Source: Endozoicomonas_A sp049275935 (GTDB lineage Bacteria; Pseudomonadota; Gammaproteobacteria; Pseudomonadales; Endozoicomonadaceae). Taken from it: a stretch of DNA of 64,000 nucleotides. The stretch covers positions 2,976,001 through 3,040,000 of the forward strand of contig NZ_CP184830.1 of NCBI RefSeq assembly GCF_049275935.1. The letters are read 5' to 3'. Positions 47,219 to 55,867 of the stretch are shown piece after piece; within the stretch, counting starts at the first letter, position 1; every line of letters starts with the position of its first letter. The position numbers and the translations under genes are program-made. The notes below the pieces were generated by a model that saw only the letters and a list, made by a program, of their open reading frames with translations, searched no databases and was not told the DNA's origin.

Positions 47219-47252
47219 TGGTGCACCCCCTATAGTTGTCTGGCGAAATAGA

Positions 47253-48342
47253 TTATTTCAAATAGACGATCCCTGATTTGATTAGAGAATCAGCTATATT
47301 TAGTGCATCATCAGAATCAATATCACTAACCTTGAATACCTTCTTTTCGAGTAATAGTCGTTTAATAAATATATGCGCTTGATCTATAGTAATTTCACCT
47401 CCTATATAAAAAATCTTATTTTCATTCTCTGAAAAGAATAGGTTTTGGTCTTCGCAAACAGTTAATATCGAATTATGATCAACAACCCTATTCATATCAG
47501 AGAATTCAAATGTCGAGTTTATTGATATTGTTCTTTGATGATCGTGAATATCTTTTATTAAACTAAGAGCTGCGTCAAGTAGAATTCTTTCTTCTGTTTT
47601 TTCAATACTGTTACATATGAACTCATTAAGAGAGTCAACTAAACGTGTTATTGATCCAGTGTCTTTCCCACTTAAGGTTTTTTTAATGTCGCTTAAAGTA
47701 ACCGCTTTCCTTAAAAAGGAATGATTATTAACAGCCTGCTCCAGCATTGCATGCAATAAGTGTATCTTTCTGTACGGTGTTAGCGATATTGTGAGGTGAA
47801 TAGAAGTATTATCACCTTCATTAAGGGCTTTATGAACACAACCTCTTGGCAAATAAAGAATACTCCCAGGAGTTAAAACCTCTGAGTGAAGTTCTATAAT
47901 ATCTTCGACATGTTGGTCATCGTAATCATTGTCCATTGGGTATAAGGTTGATTCTTTTTCAAAGAACCACTTCTTATAGCCTTTTATCTGAAGCACTATT
48001 ACATCTTGAGTATCATAATGAGCTTTCAAACCTTGAGTGTTTGGAGGTGTAATATACATATTGCAATTTGATTTGCAAAAAAAACTATTTTCAAAATCCC
48101 TACAAAGTTTATAAAGGTCAATATTGTTGAGCGCCATAGCCTTCCAAACAAGCATTTGCAACCATTTGGTTCGCAAACCACTCACCATCATTAGCAAGCT
48201 CTCTGTAAGCTCGAGAAAATTTATCTTTTGCAAAGATCGGGCTATTAATATCAAAAGAGTGTTTTAAAATCTTTTCGTACAATGGATACTTATTAGCACC
48301 TATACTTTTCAACTCCCTAATAACATTTTCAGCAAGCTTCAT
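47253..48342 (-). pseudogene. JmjC-type Fe(II)/2-oxoglutarate oxygenase, apparent +1 frameshift
   Basis: The open frame ending at 47253 holds the cupin/JmjC core: NMYITPPNTQGLKAHYDTQDVIVLQIKG (iron ligands H-x-D), KKWFFEKE, and PGSILYLPRGCVHKALN (third ligand His). The 48342-48118 frame (MKLAENVIRELKS...) supplies the N-terminus, and the two join near 48131-48136: LEGY from one and ALNNIDLYKLCRDFE from the other give a smooth JmjC-like sequence if one G is removed. Without the shift, ATG 48137 could still start a shorter protein, coupled to the upstream frame. Members hydroxylate protein or peptide side chains. AT-rich; cargo of the CAST. Confidence 0.75.
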
Positions 48343-48426
48343 AGTCTTATCCTTATCGCCTAAAATGTGTCTGACAGAATGAACTGCTCCACTCTACCAA
48401 ACAGCTTACTTTATCAAAAATACAGC

Positions 48427-48597
48427 TTATTTTTTTGATTTAAACGCATGATTACGAATAGTGAATGCACTTGGGCTTTTTGTTTCAAATGCATGATTAC
48501 GAATAGTAAATGCACTTGGATTTTTTGTTTCAAATGCATGATTACGAATAGTGAATGCACTGGGGGCATCGACATTAACATCTGCTTTAATTTTCAT
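48427..48597 (-). CDS. Three-repeat candidate precursor peptide
   Basis: 56 residues: a short leader (MKIKADVNVDA) followed by three 15-residue units starting PSAFTIRNHAF (endings ETKN, ETKS, KSKK). The DNA shows a 45-bp tandem repeat at about 48446-48566, kept in frame. An AAAGGA site lies 7 bases before the ATG. It is transcribed toward the JmjC oxygenase (85 bases downstream) and the LysE-type exporter. A leader plus identical cores next to a tailoring enzyme and exporter is how multi-core ribosomal peptides look. I know no named family for it. Confidence 0.75.
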   Translation of the reverse strand: MKIKADVNVDAPSAFTIRNHAFETKNPSAFTIRNHAFETKSPSAFTIRNHAFKSKK

Positions 48598-49006
48598 TTT
48601 ATCATTCCTTTCAAGCTCATGGGTTGGCTACCTTATACTTCACAGGAAGCATGAGAAAATTTAATTGGATCGTCTGCGTAAGTCAATAATTTTTCAAAAT
48701 AGGAAATGCCTTATATGAGTGCGAAAGTATGCTTTCAAATGGTGCAAAGGCTTTAGCTTTTTGATTTTTCTTAAAAAATATTGTCTCTATGTTTACCCTG
48801 TATTTGTAGTTTAATTATTTCAGGTAAGTTCAGCTAATTTTTAGTAGATTTATGCCTTCACATGCAAGAGTGTTACTGTGTCAGTTCAAATTTTAAAGCG
48901 TAAGTCAGATGATTGCAGCACAATCCATAGAAGCGCAGGAAAATGCCACTCCGTGTGGAGAATTAGCCGCTATATTGATGCTCAGAATTCCTGAGTAATG
49001 GTGCTT
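48598..49006. other. AT-rich intergenic region upstream of tniQ
   Basis: No gene seen. It holds the divergent promoters for the peptide cassette (minus) and tniQ-cas (plus). Confidence 0.5.
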
Positions 49007-50239
49007 ATGTTTCTGATCCGCCCAGACCCTGAATACGACGAATCTCTGGAGAGCTATATTATCCGGCTCGCCGAAGAAAACCATTTCAGGGTAAAGAAGC
49101 TTTTCCCCCATTTAGGGAAGCTCCTGCAAAAGCAACATGGCAAGTTGGCAGGGGCAATGCCCACAGACCTTGGCTCTTTCAATCTCTATCACGCCAACAC
49201 TTCCTCAAGTAAACGCTACTGGGCGTTGAGCCTGCTATCTGATTTGTGCTGCAAAGAACACCTGCCTTTTCTGGAGCTGTCGGTACTCAAAACAGATCGG
49301 CTGTTTGCGGGGCATCACTCTTCACTGTACTGGAAAGGGCTTGATATTCCCAAGGTGTTTTTTCGATCAGAGAACATTCCTGTATGCCCTCAATGTTTAA
49401 AAGAGAAATCTTATATCCCAACTTTTTGGCATATCTCTCTGGTGCGAGCTTGTCCCAGGCATGGTACCGCGCTTGTTTTTAAATGTCCTCAGTGCGGGGT
49501 GGGTGTCGATTATATACGAGACGCAGCAGTCCACTCTTGCCGGTGTGGCTTTGATTTAATCTCGGCAAAAACTGAAATTGGGAATCCTCAGTTGGTGAAG
49601 TTGGCGGAACGGGTCTACGGGTACAAGACAAAAAGCAAAGGAGACAATCTTCTGTACAGTGCTTCAACGACGGAAGCCGTTTTTGGAGCAGTGCTGTGGT
49701 TTATGCTGTGGGCTGATGATTCTGGCGGACCATCTGTGGATGAAGACGACGTTCTGCTTCGGTGCATTGATTTCTTTGATGACTGGCCGCGCAAGCTATA
49801 CGTCCGGCTGGATCAGCTGGCTCAGGGCGGACTTGAGTATTCTGTGCGGTCGATGCAAGAAACTGCATTTCGCTCTATTTTTGGTTCGTTGCTGAGAGTA
49901 AGCCGTTATTTGCCAGATAGTCGGCTGGCGACCAACGACATTCTCAAGTTCGTATTTTCCTTTTTTGACCGGGCTATTTTTCAGGAGGGGCATCCCTATG
50001 CTGAAATCGGCCAAACCCTGCTGGATGGTTTTGAGGCCTGTGTGATTTTAGGGATTAATACTCGGCATCTGGCACGGCTGATTGAAGAGGGGATGCTGCA
50101 TCCGTATAGGCTGCAAAAAGACAAGCAACTCATAAGCCCTGAACAGCCGTTATTCAGATTGAATGACGTTTTTGTCCTATGGTGCGTGAGCTTTCAGTCA
50201 GGAGAATCCAACCGCAGCCTCTATCTTTCAAGGTGGTGA
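49007..50239 (+). CDS. tniQ: TniQ (TnsD-like) target-selection protein of I-F3 CAST
   Basis: 410 residues from ATG 49007 (MFLIRPDPEYDESLESYIIRLA), the standard TniQ opening; ATG 48998 adds three residues. Zinc-binding cysteines are visible in IPVCPQCLKEK, RACPRHG, KCPQCGV and CRCGFD. The C-terminus FQSGESNRSLYLSRW matches I-F3 TniQ. It binds the Cas7/Cas6 end of Cascade and recruits TnsC. It starts the tniQ-cas8/5-cas7-cas6 operon; only 2 bases separate its stop from the cas8/5 start. Confidence 0.93.
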   Translation: MFLIRPDPEYDESLESYIIRLAEENHFRVKKLFPHLGKLLQKQHGKLAGAMPTDLGSFNLYHANTSSSKRYWALSLLSDLCCKEHLPFLELSVLKTDRLFAGHHSSLYWKGLDIPKVFFRSENIPVCPQCLKEKSYIPTFWHISLVRACPRHGTALVFKCPQCGVGVDYIRDAAVHSCRCGFDLISAKTEIGNPQLVKLAERVYGYKTKSKGDNLLYSASTTEAVFGAVLWFMLWADDSGGPSVDEDDVLLRCIDFFDDWPRKLYVRLDQLAQGGLEYSVRSMQETAFRSIFGSLLRVSRYLPDSRLATNDILKFVFSFFDRAIFQEGHPYAEIGQTLLDGFEACVILGINTRHLARLIEEGMLHPYRLQKDKQLISPEQPLFRLNDVFVLWCVSFQSGESNRSLYLSRW

Positions 50240-50241
50240 TA

Positions 50242-52284
50242 ATGGTGAAACTGAGTGATCTGCTGGAGGGTAAGGACAGTCAGGAGCGTAACATCAGAAT
50301 CAAGCATGCCTTTTTCTCTGATGTTCCTGTGGTGATTGATGGAAGTATTGCTCAGGCTCTGATCATTCTGGCAAATTTGACACGATCAATGGGTGACAAG
50401 ACGGATTTGTTTGATGAAATGGCAGCAAAGGAGCTCTTCAAAAGTGAGCACTGGCATAAAGGCATACTTGCAACCGCGCCATGGGTGGTTACCCATTACT
50501 TTAAGGATCCAAACAGTCGTGCCTCTGGTTGCGCCCGATGGTTCCCTGAACACTATGGCGAGGACGGCCAGAAGCATTTGGGATATTCCCATAACAGCAA
50601 CAAAGTATCGAAGAGCCATTTCCTGGCGACGGAGTTTTTCTGGCATAACCGAGTGACCTCGCTTTTTGAACAGTTCTCGAACGAGAGGGGCAGCCCGTTT
50701 ATTCAAAAGCTTATCACCCTTGGGTTTCCGGAGAAGCGAGTTCAACCACTACAGGATGCTTGTCGAGGGGGAATGTATAACACTCTACCTGATTTTGTGA
50801 GTCCAAACAGTGTGGTGGTCTCTTTTCCCGATGGAGATGGAAATTATATCGCTGTTACCCCGTTGGTTGAGGTTGGTTTTCAGAGATGGATACACAACCT
50901 GGTGAGGCATACGAACATTCGTTGTCGTCCGTTATTCTATGCGTGGCCCTTTCAAGTCAGCAGTTTTTTGGCGACTTGCGGAGGGAAACTGTATTGCCTC
51001 TATTACCCGCCAAGTCTGGATAAACGTGATCTCAGCCTCGAATCCATACTGGATAAGTGGCGATCTAAAAAACATGTGTTCAATGATCGGGCTATTTTTC
51101 GTAAGGGAAATTTGAGCTTTCTTCTGCAGTTGATCTCGAACAGGCAGATTGTTGAAACGGAAAGGCAGAGACAGGAACGACTGAGTAATGAAAGGAACAA
51201 GTTAGCACAGGTCATTGAAGAACTTTTTTCATTCCTTTTTATCTTGAGGACTCACTATTTGGCAGGTCAGAGCCAGATTTCCAGAGTTCTAAGTGAAGCT
51301 TTGGAAATGAGGCTGATTCAGGGGGGCCTGAATGAGGAAGATCGAGCCGCTGAATATGTGTTGACTTATATCAATACCCTTTTTGAGCATTCCTGGTATT
51401 CAGCACAGCTGTCCTACAATCCTGATCTGTTGCCTCTACTGGAACAAGCAGTAAATATCACGCTAAATAAATTTACAGTACCGATTAAAGTCCCGGCAAT
51501 TTCTGGCCGGTTCCTGCACTTCAAACGACTTTTAGTCTACAACGCCAACGCTAGAAGCAATCCTTATGTTATTGGTCTGCCCTCATTAACAGCCTGGACT
51601 GGGTTGGTGCATGCCTTTTTATGCAACCTCGGGTATGAACCTGGCAGAACGGATTTTCGGTTTGCTGTGGTGCTGCGAAAATACGGTCTGAACAAAGGGC
51701 ATCCCGCTTCGGCTCAAGAGATGAAAAACAGTAGCTTGGTTAATAGTCCAGTGATTGACCACAGAAGTTGTGATGTTGAGTTCGATCTGATCGTACAGCT
51801 TCCGGAGACCAGAGAAGAGATAGACCTGAGTGAAGACAACCTGTTTGGCTGTCTACCCTCAAGGTTTGCTGGAGGGACTTTAACGCACCCAATGGAGGGA
51901 AGTTATGGGCAATGTGAGCTTTACAGGAAATGTGATCGTTATGGGACTGTGGAAGAAGTCTCAGCATCATTGGTGCGGATGCCTAGTTATGGGAGAGTGA
52001 TTGTCGCTTTACGTAATTCTCCCGAGAGAAGCGAACTGCTGAAATGTCTGTCCCAGGGCAAGAGTTTTCCCATTGGTGGCGGGTTCCGATTCCTGGGTAA
52101 ACCGGAAACAAGAGTGGGTGCTGGAGGTTGCTCTCATGCTTTTGCGACACCTGTCGTATCCGTTGTTGCATTGCGTCCGGTGCAGCAAATAAATCCACTT
52201 GAACGTGCTTTTTGGTCTATTACTTTCAGCAGCTCTGGTATTGAGGTTTCAGTAAAGGAGAATCCAGGTGATGAAGCTGTGTAG
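50242..52284 (+). CDS. Cas8f-Cas5f fusion (Csy1-Csy2) of I-F3 Cascade
   Basis: 680 residues from ATG 50242 (MVKLSDLLEGKDSQERNIRIK). The N-terminal part is Cas8f-like (GFPEKRVQPLQDACRGGMYNTLPDFVSP, LVEVGFQRWIH); from about residue 400 the Cas5f part (VPAISGRFLHFKRLLVYNANARSNPYVIGLPSLTAWTGLVHAF). The fusion is a hallmark of the transposon-encoded I-F3 systems. It recognises the CC PAM and the 5' handle. It overlaps cas7 by 14 bases. Intact. Confidence 0.9.
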   Translation: MVKLSDLLEGKDSQERNIRIKHAFFSDVPVVIDGSIAQALIILANLTRSMGDKTDLFDEMAAKELFKSEHWHKGILATAPWVVTHYFKDPNSRASGCARWFPEHYGEDGQKHLGYSHNSNKVSKSHFLATEFFWHNRVTSLFEQFSNERGSPFIQKLITLGFPEKRVQPLQDACRGGMYNTLPDFVSPNSVVVSFPDGDGNYIAVTPLVEVGFQRWIHNLVRHTNIRCRPLFYAWPFQVSSFLATCGGKLYCLYYPPSLDKRDLSLESILDKWRSKKHVFNDRAIFRKGNLSFLLQLISNRQIVETERQRQERLSNERNKLAQVIEELFSFLFILRTHYLAGQSQISRVLSEALEMRLIQGGLNEEDRAAEYVLTYINTLFEHSWYSAQLSYNPDLLPLLEQAVNITLNKFTVPIKVPAISGRFLHFKRLLVYNANARSNPYVIGLPSLTAWTGLVHAFLCNLGYEPGRTDFRFAVVLRKYGLNKGHPASAQEMKNSSLVNSPVIDHRSCDVEFDLIVQLPETREEIDLSEDNLFGCLPSRFAGGTLTHPMEGSYGQCELYRKCDRYGTVEEVSASLVRMPSYGRVIVALRNSPERSELLKCLSQGKSFPIGGGFRFLGKPETRVGAGGCSHAFATPVVSVVALRPVQQINPLERAFWSITFSSSGIEVSVKENPGDEAV

Positions 52285-53296
52285 TCAGCATGCTCAACAA
52301 CGATCGATCTACCTTGGGAAAGGATTGTTTTTTTGGGTTGATAATGAGGCCAGGGAGCATCCGCTGTTGCCCGATACAACCACTATTGCTGCAACCAAAG
52401 AAGGTTACGCAGAAGCCTATGCTGCTAAAGGGGGCGTAAAAGAAAGTTGCCAGCCCTCATCGTTATCCCATGCGAATATCCAAACCATTCAGGAGGTTTA
52501 TATGCCACCTGAGTCCGAGGCATTGGTGGTTCGTTTTTCAATAAGGATTAAGGCGCATTCTGGGCAGTTGTATCAATGTGATCGCCCGGAAATGAAGGAA
52601 GCCGTGGCGAGGCTAAGTGATGCCTACAAAGAAGTGGGCGGTTATCGAGTGTTGGCCCGAAGGTATCTGGAGAACCTGTTGTTGGGTAACTGGCTATGGG
52701 AAAACCAATACACTCTCGGTACAGAAATTCGCCTTCATGATTGCAGGGATAAAGATCAAATGATCATTGATCATGTGGAAACAAGGCGGTGGAACAGAGA
52801 GCTGGATGACCTTGAGGAATCCATCGAAAAATGGGTTGATCGATTTGAAAAGGCTCTGACATCCTTGAGAGATTCCTGCTCGCTATTGGTTGAGGCAAGG
52901 TTGATGTTACCGCTCTGTTCTGAGGTATTTCCAAGCCAGGCATTTGCCGATGGTGAATCAAGAAGTAAGTTGCTGGCCACTTGTGAAATCAATAGTGAGG
53001 AGCAAGTGGTATTCAGCCGCCATAAGCTTGGGGCAGCGTTGCACGAGATTGATGACTGGTTTCCTGGGGCAACATCTCGGAAAAAAGTGAGTGCATATTG
53101 TGCGGATAGGAAAGAGCTGACAGCTCACCGACACCCAAGTACAGGAAAGGATTATTTCTCCCTGTTAAAGAATATAGAGCGATATATTGAGTTTCTGGTA
53201 GCGAAACCTGATTTGAATGATCCAGCAATGGATGATATCCACTTCCTTATGGCCTGCCATGTGTGCGGTGGTATGAGACCGGAGAAAAAAGAATGA
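52271..53296 (+). CDS. Cas7f (Csy3) backbone subunit
   Basis: 341 residues from ATG 52271 (a GTG one codon earlier is possible). Cas7f features: QHAQQRSIYLGKGLFFW, TIQEVYMPPESEALVVRFSIRIKA, AYKEVGGYRVLARRYLENLLLGNWLWENQY. Six copies coat the guide RNA and hold it in 6-base segments. It overlaps cas8/5 upstream by 14 bases and cas6 downstream by ATGA. Confidence 0.92.
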   Translation: MKLCSQHAQQRSIYLGKGLFFWVDNEAREHPLLPDTTTIAATKEGYAEAYAAKGGVKESCQPSSLSHANIQTIQEVYMPPESEALVVRFSIRIKAHSGQLYQCDRPEMKEAVARLSDAYKEVGGYRVLARRYLENLLLGNWLWENQYTLGTEIRLHDCRDKDQMIIDHVETRRWNRELDDLEESIEKWVDRFEKALTSLRDSCSLLVEARLMLPLCSEVFPSQAFADGESRSKLLATCEINSEEQVVFSRHKLGAALHEIDDWFPGATSRKKVSAYCADRKELTAHRHPSTGKDYFSLLKNIERYIEFLVAKPDLNDPAMDDIHFLMACHVCGGMRPEKKE

Positions 53297-53904
53297 AACG
53301 CTTTACCTTCGGTATCCAGTTTCAGCCGGGATCGAATAATGAACTGTTGGTTGGCAGGTGCTTGAAAATCCTCCATGGGTTCCAGTGTAGGCATAGCATC
53401 AACAGTGTGGGGGTCACATTTCCGAAATTCTGCGATAAAACCATCGGTGACATCATTGCTTGTGTTTCAGTAGACCGGCTCTGCTTACAGCAGCTAATGT
53501 CACAGCCGTACTTTCTGGAGATGCAAAGACTTCAGAAGTTTTTCTTTCATGAGATCACCACAGTTCCTGATAACGTTAAAGAAGTTCGATACGGAAAAGA
53601 ATTAAAAAGCGATAAATATTGTGAAGGAGGCAGGCAGCGGCGCATAAGGCGTGGGCAGCCAATAGCTGAAAAAAAAGGCTATAAATATCTACCGAGGCAG
53701 GACTCATCAAGTCGTGTTCGCAATATTCAGTTGTTTCATAACATTCCAATGACCAGCTCTGAGGATCCCACGCAAGTGTTTTACTTTAGGCTCCAGAAGC
53801 ACGCGGCTAAAAATATATGCTGTGATGGGTATACCAGTTATGGGTTAGCAAACCAGGAGTGTGTATGCGGAACGGTGCCGGATCTGACTTTTACCAAAAA
53901 ATAA
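53293..53904 (+). CDS. Cas6f (Csy4) crRNA endonuclease
   Basis: 203 residues from ATG 53293, in the ATGA overlap with cas7. Starts KRFTFGIQFQPG; ILHGFQCRHSINSVGVTFPKF includes the region of the catalytic histidine; a basic arm (GRQRRIRRGQPIAEKKGYKYL) binds the repeat hairpin; it ends with DGYTSYGLANQE and TVPDLTF. It cuts and then stays on the 3' hairpin of each crRNA and contacts TniQ. Two repeat variants (54023 and 55868) are present, so it may process both. A decayed copy of its 3' end lies at 55656. Confidence 0.92.
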   Translation: MKRFTFGIQFQPGSNNELLVGRCLKILHGFQCRHSINSVGVTFPKFCDKTIGDIIACVSVDRLCLQQLMSQPYFLEMQRLQKFFFHEITTVPDNVKEVRYGKELKSDKYCEGGRQRRIRRGQPIAEKKGYKYLPRQDSSSRVRNIQLFHNIPMTSSEDPTQVFYFRLQKHAAKNICCDGYTSYGLANQECVCGTVPDLTFTKK

Positions 53905-54022
53905 TCAGGGCTTTTAGCTGGTTGTTTTTTTAGAAATTTTTTGATCGAGCTAAAAAAGGGTGTTTTGTGGATTGTTGGCCTATCCTCTTGAGCTGTGAGG
54001 GTTATATACATTTTCCCTCCCG
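53905..54022 (+). promoter_or_regulatory. Leader of CRISPR array 1
   Basis: AT-rich stretch between cas6 and the first repeat; nearly the same 110 bases (with gtgttttgtggatt and tggcctatcctcttgagctg) precede array 2, which marks it as the conserved leader. Confidence 0.7.
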
Positions 54023-54230
54023 GTGACCTGCCGAGCAGGCAGTTGGAAATGCCGACGGTAACTGTTAAGCACCCTCGCCCCCGTGACCTGCCGAGCAGGC
54101 AGTTGGAAATCGGAGATCGGACAGCGACACTGATTTTGTAATGTGACCTGCCGAGCAGGCAGTTGGAAATAGAAACAGGTGTAGCGTAAAGTTATCAATT
54201 TTGTGACCTGCCGAGCAGGCAGTTGGAAAT
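54023..54230 (+). CRISPR. I-F3 CRISPR array 1 (4 repeats, 3 spacers)
   Basis: 28-bp repeats at 54023, 54083, 54143 and 54203 (gtgacctgccgagcaggcag plus ttggaaat), all identical, with 32-bp spacers. Stem ctgcc / ggcag with loop gagca. No cas1 is present, so the array does not grow here. No atypical repeat follows: 25 bases after the last repeat the sequence becomes a transposon left end (54256), so the homing guide and right end of this element seem to be lost. Confidence 0.97.
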
Positions 54231-54255
54231 TGCACGGCAGTGAACATGCTCTGGC

Positions 54256-54372
54256 TGTCGCTACAAGCATCTCATGACATAAAACAGATAAAAATGACAT
54301 AGATACAAGCAACTTTGACATACCAGACCCCAGCAACAATACTTTCAGTGTTGTTTAGCCGGGGTCTTTTTT
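54256..54372 (+). mobile_element. Second left end (LE2) with tnsA leader hairpin
   Basis: TGTCGCTACAAGCATCTCA then tgacataaaac aligns base for base with LE1 over the first 30 positions and keeps the inner tttgacata and the tnsA hairpin (54325-54366). It is followed at 54373 by MYRRTLDLRKYK, a tnsA-start remnant. It lies in the same orientation as LE1, so it belongs to another, older element. Confidence 0.82.
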
Positions 54373-54508
54373 ATGTACAGGAGAACACTTGATTTGAGAA
54401 AGTATAAAAGTGACGCCGGATTAAACTGCTTCTGTCTACTCATCTTTTTCAGAACTAACATACCCATTAGAAATGTGGGTGTCGCAAAACACTCTCTTAA
54501 TATCAAAT
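54373..54508 (+). pseudogene. tnsA start remnant behind LE2
   Basis: MYRRTLDLRKYK follows the hairpin as in LE1; the next stretch (gacgccggattaaactgctt) is repeated behind LE4 at about 57058. The homology to tnsA ends within a few codons. Confidence 0.55.
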
Positions 54509-55378
54509 TCAGCTTTTATCAGTCTGCCGGGCAGGTTTGGGCAGCCGATTTTCCTTGATTAACTTACGTTCATTGCTTTTCACGCGACGAGACAATTTGT
54601 TGATATCTTCTTCTGGTGGCAACTCTTCTGGTGTAATGCCACGTTCCTGCAACATTGTGCGAACGCTTCGGTTGTTCTGAACATGTTCTTGCGTAATGGG
54701 GCGCTCTCCCTGCAAGTCATGCTCAGTGACATTGTGGTTGGTAATTTCGGTGGCCAGATTCTTCGCTGCAATGGTCACCGTAGGCAGGAAATCAGCCAGT
54801 GGCCGCTTCTCAGGCATACCCAGCTTTTGTTTCATGTTTCTGGTGTTGTTGCCTCCAAACAGGGCGGCATCACCTTTTGACCGAATACGACCAAAACCCC
54901 GTTCATCAACGCCCCGCTCATAGATATTTCTCGAAAGCTCGGTTTCAGATTCCCTGAGCTTTTGCCGGGCATCCAGTCGATCCTGAAGCCGTAAACGTTC
55001 TTCCAGAACCTCCTGTTTTCGGGTCTGAAGAGCAAAATAGGTTTGGGCAAAGGCAATGGATTCTTTACGGGGGTCGCCATTCTGGGCAACCAGATAGCAG
55101 GCATAGCGGGTCAGCATAACATCAGCAACAGGGCGCTGTGCACTGGAGCCCAACTGAACCATTTTCGTGACGTCACGAAAATGGTCGTCTTGAGGATTTC
55201 CTGAGTTTTCACAGGCAGCTCTGGCCTTATCTACAACCTTGGTGAAGTTTTCCCAGCGGTCATACCCCAGCTCAGACATCAGCTCCCGTGCATACCAGAA
55301 CTCTATGGTTGCATCGGCTAATGTGTGGGTAATTTCCTCGAATCGGTTGGTTAGCTGGGAAATCAACGCTTTGTTCAT
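54509..55378 (-). CDS. dinD: DNA damage-inducible protein D (DinD-like)
   Basis: 289 residues. DinD signature: FEEITHTLADATIEFWYARELMSELGYDRWENFTKVVDKARAACENSG, LTRYACYLVAQNGDPRKESIAFAQTYFALQTRKQEVLEERL and the C-terminal FGGNNTRNMKQKLGMPEKRPLADFLPTVTIAAKNLATE. In E. coli it is SOS-induced and acts against RecA filaments. In many genomes it sits next to type I restriction hsdS; here a 67-codon hsdS 3' fragment lies just upstream on the same strand, so this is the remnant of a restriction island cargo. Confidence 0.9.
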   Translation of the reverse strand: MNKALISQLTNRFEEITHTLADATIEFWYARELMSELGYDRWENFTKVVDKARAACENSGNPQDDHFRDVTKMVQLGSSAQRPVADVMLTRYACYLVAQNGDPRKESIAFAQTYFALQTRKQEVLEERLRLQDRLDARQKLRESETELSRNIYERGVDERGFGRIRSKGDAALFGGNNTRNMKQKLGMPEKRPLADFLPTVTIAAKNLATEITNHNVTEHDLQGERPITQEHVQNNRSVRTMLQERGITPEELPPEEDINKLSRRVKSNERKLIKENRLPKPARQTDKS

Positions 55379-55419
55379 AGTGGTAACCTTCGATTAAGTT
55401 ATAAAAAATGCTTTGGGTA

Positions 55420-55623
55420 TTATTGCTCAGCAGAGTCTACAGTGCTTTCAATCTTGACGTTTCGCAAGTCGATTTTCCCAGTGACGGCAACGGTAACCAG
55501 GGCTGTGCGGTATTCTGTCAACTGAGCGATGGTTTTTTCTGCCAGCCTCAGCTGTTTTTTCATCTTTTTATTTTCAGCATCAAGATAATTGACGATTATT
55601 TTCTGTTCACTCAGAGGGTTCGG
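55420..55623 (-). pseudogene. 3' fragment of hsdS (type I restriction specificity subunit)
   Basis: 67 codons ending at TAA 55420: PLSEQKIIVNYLDAENKK...LAEKTIAQLTEYRTALVTVAVTGKIDLRN. The EQ..IV.YLD and Y-R-T-A-L-V..AVTGKID motifs are the conserved C-terminal end of HsdS. The upstream part is missing at the junction with cas6-derived DNA. Confidence 0.8.
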
Positions 55624-55655
55624 TTAATGCTGGCTAATGCTGAACGAACAAGAAT

Positions 55656-55750
55656 CAAATATATGTTGTGATGGTTATACCAGTTATGGGTTAGCAAATC
55701 ATGAGTGTGCATGAGGGACGGTGCCGGATCTGACTTTTACCAAAAATAAA
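55656..55750 (+). pseudogene. 3' remnant of a second cas6f
   Basis: About 95 bases parallel the end of the intact cas6f (gttataccagttatgggtta, gacggtgccggatctgactt) but contain a stop and frame changes. It is followed by a leader and array 2 as in the intact element, so a whole tniQ-cas operon was once here. Confidence 0.8.
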
Positions 55751-55867
55751 CAAGGCTTGTAGCTGGTTGTTTTATTTAGAATTTTTTTGATCGGACTAAA
55801 AAAGGGTGTTTTGTGGATTATTGGCCTATCCTCTTGAGCTGTGAGGGTTATCTGCATTTTCCCTCCA
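55751..55867 (+). promoter_or_regulatory. Leader of CRISPR array 2
   Basis: Near-identical to the leader of array 1 (gggtgttttgtggatt, tggcctatcctcttgagctg, attttccctcc). Position and conservation suggest that it can still promote transcription of array 2. Confidence 0.65.

Noticed and set aside
48118..48342. The 74-codon frame as the RiPP precursor
   Set aside because: It continues smoothly into the JmjC sequence after a one-base shift and has no repeats; the three-repeat peptide at 48427-48597 is the better candidate.
54023..54230. Defensive type I-F CRISPR-Cas immunity
   Set aside because: No cas1 or cas2-3, fused cas8/5 and linked tniQ/tnsABC show a transposition system, not an immune system.
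54065..54339. Minus-strand frames through array 1 with repeated FPTACSAGH or FQLPARQVT
   Set aside because: Translations of the CRISPR repeats, not proteins; the same holds for 55699-56028 over array 2.
54256..54372. Reading 54256 as the right end of the first CAST
   Set aside because: Its TnsB-type sites and hairpin have the same orientation as LE1; a right end must be inverted, as at 56252-56280.
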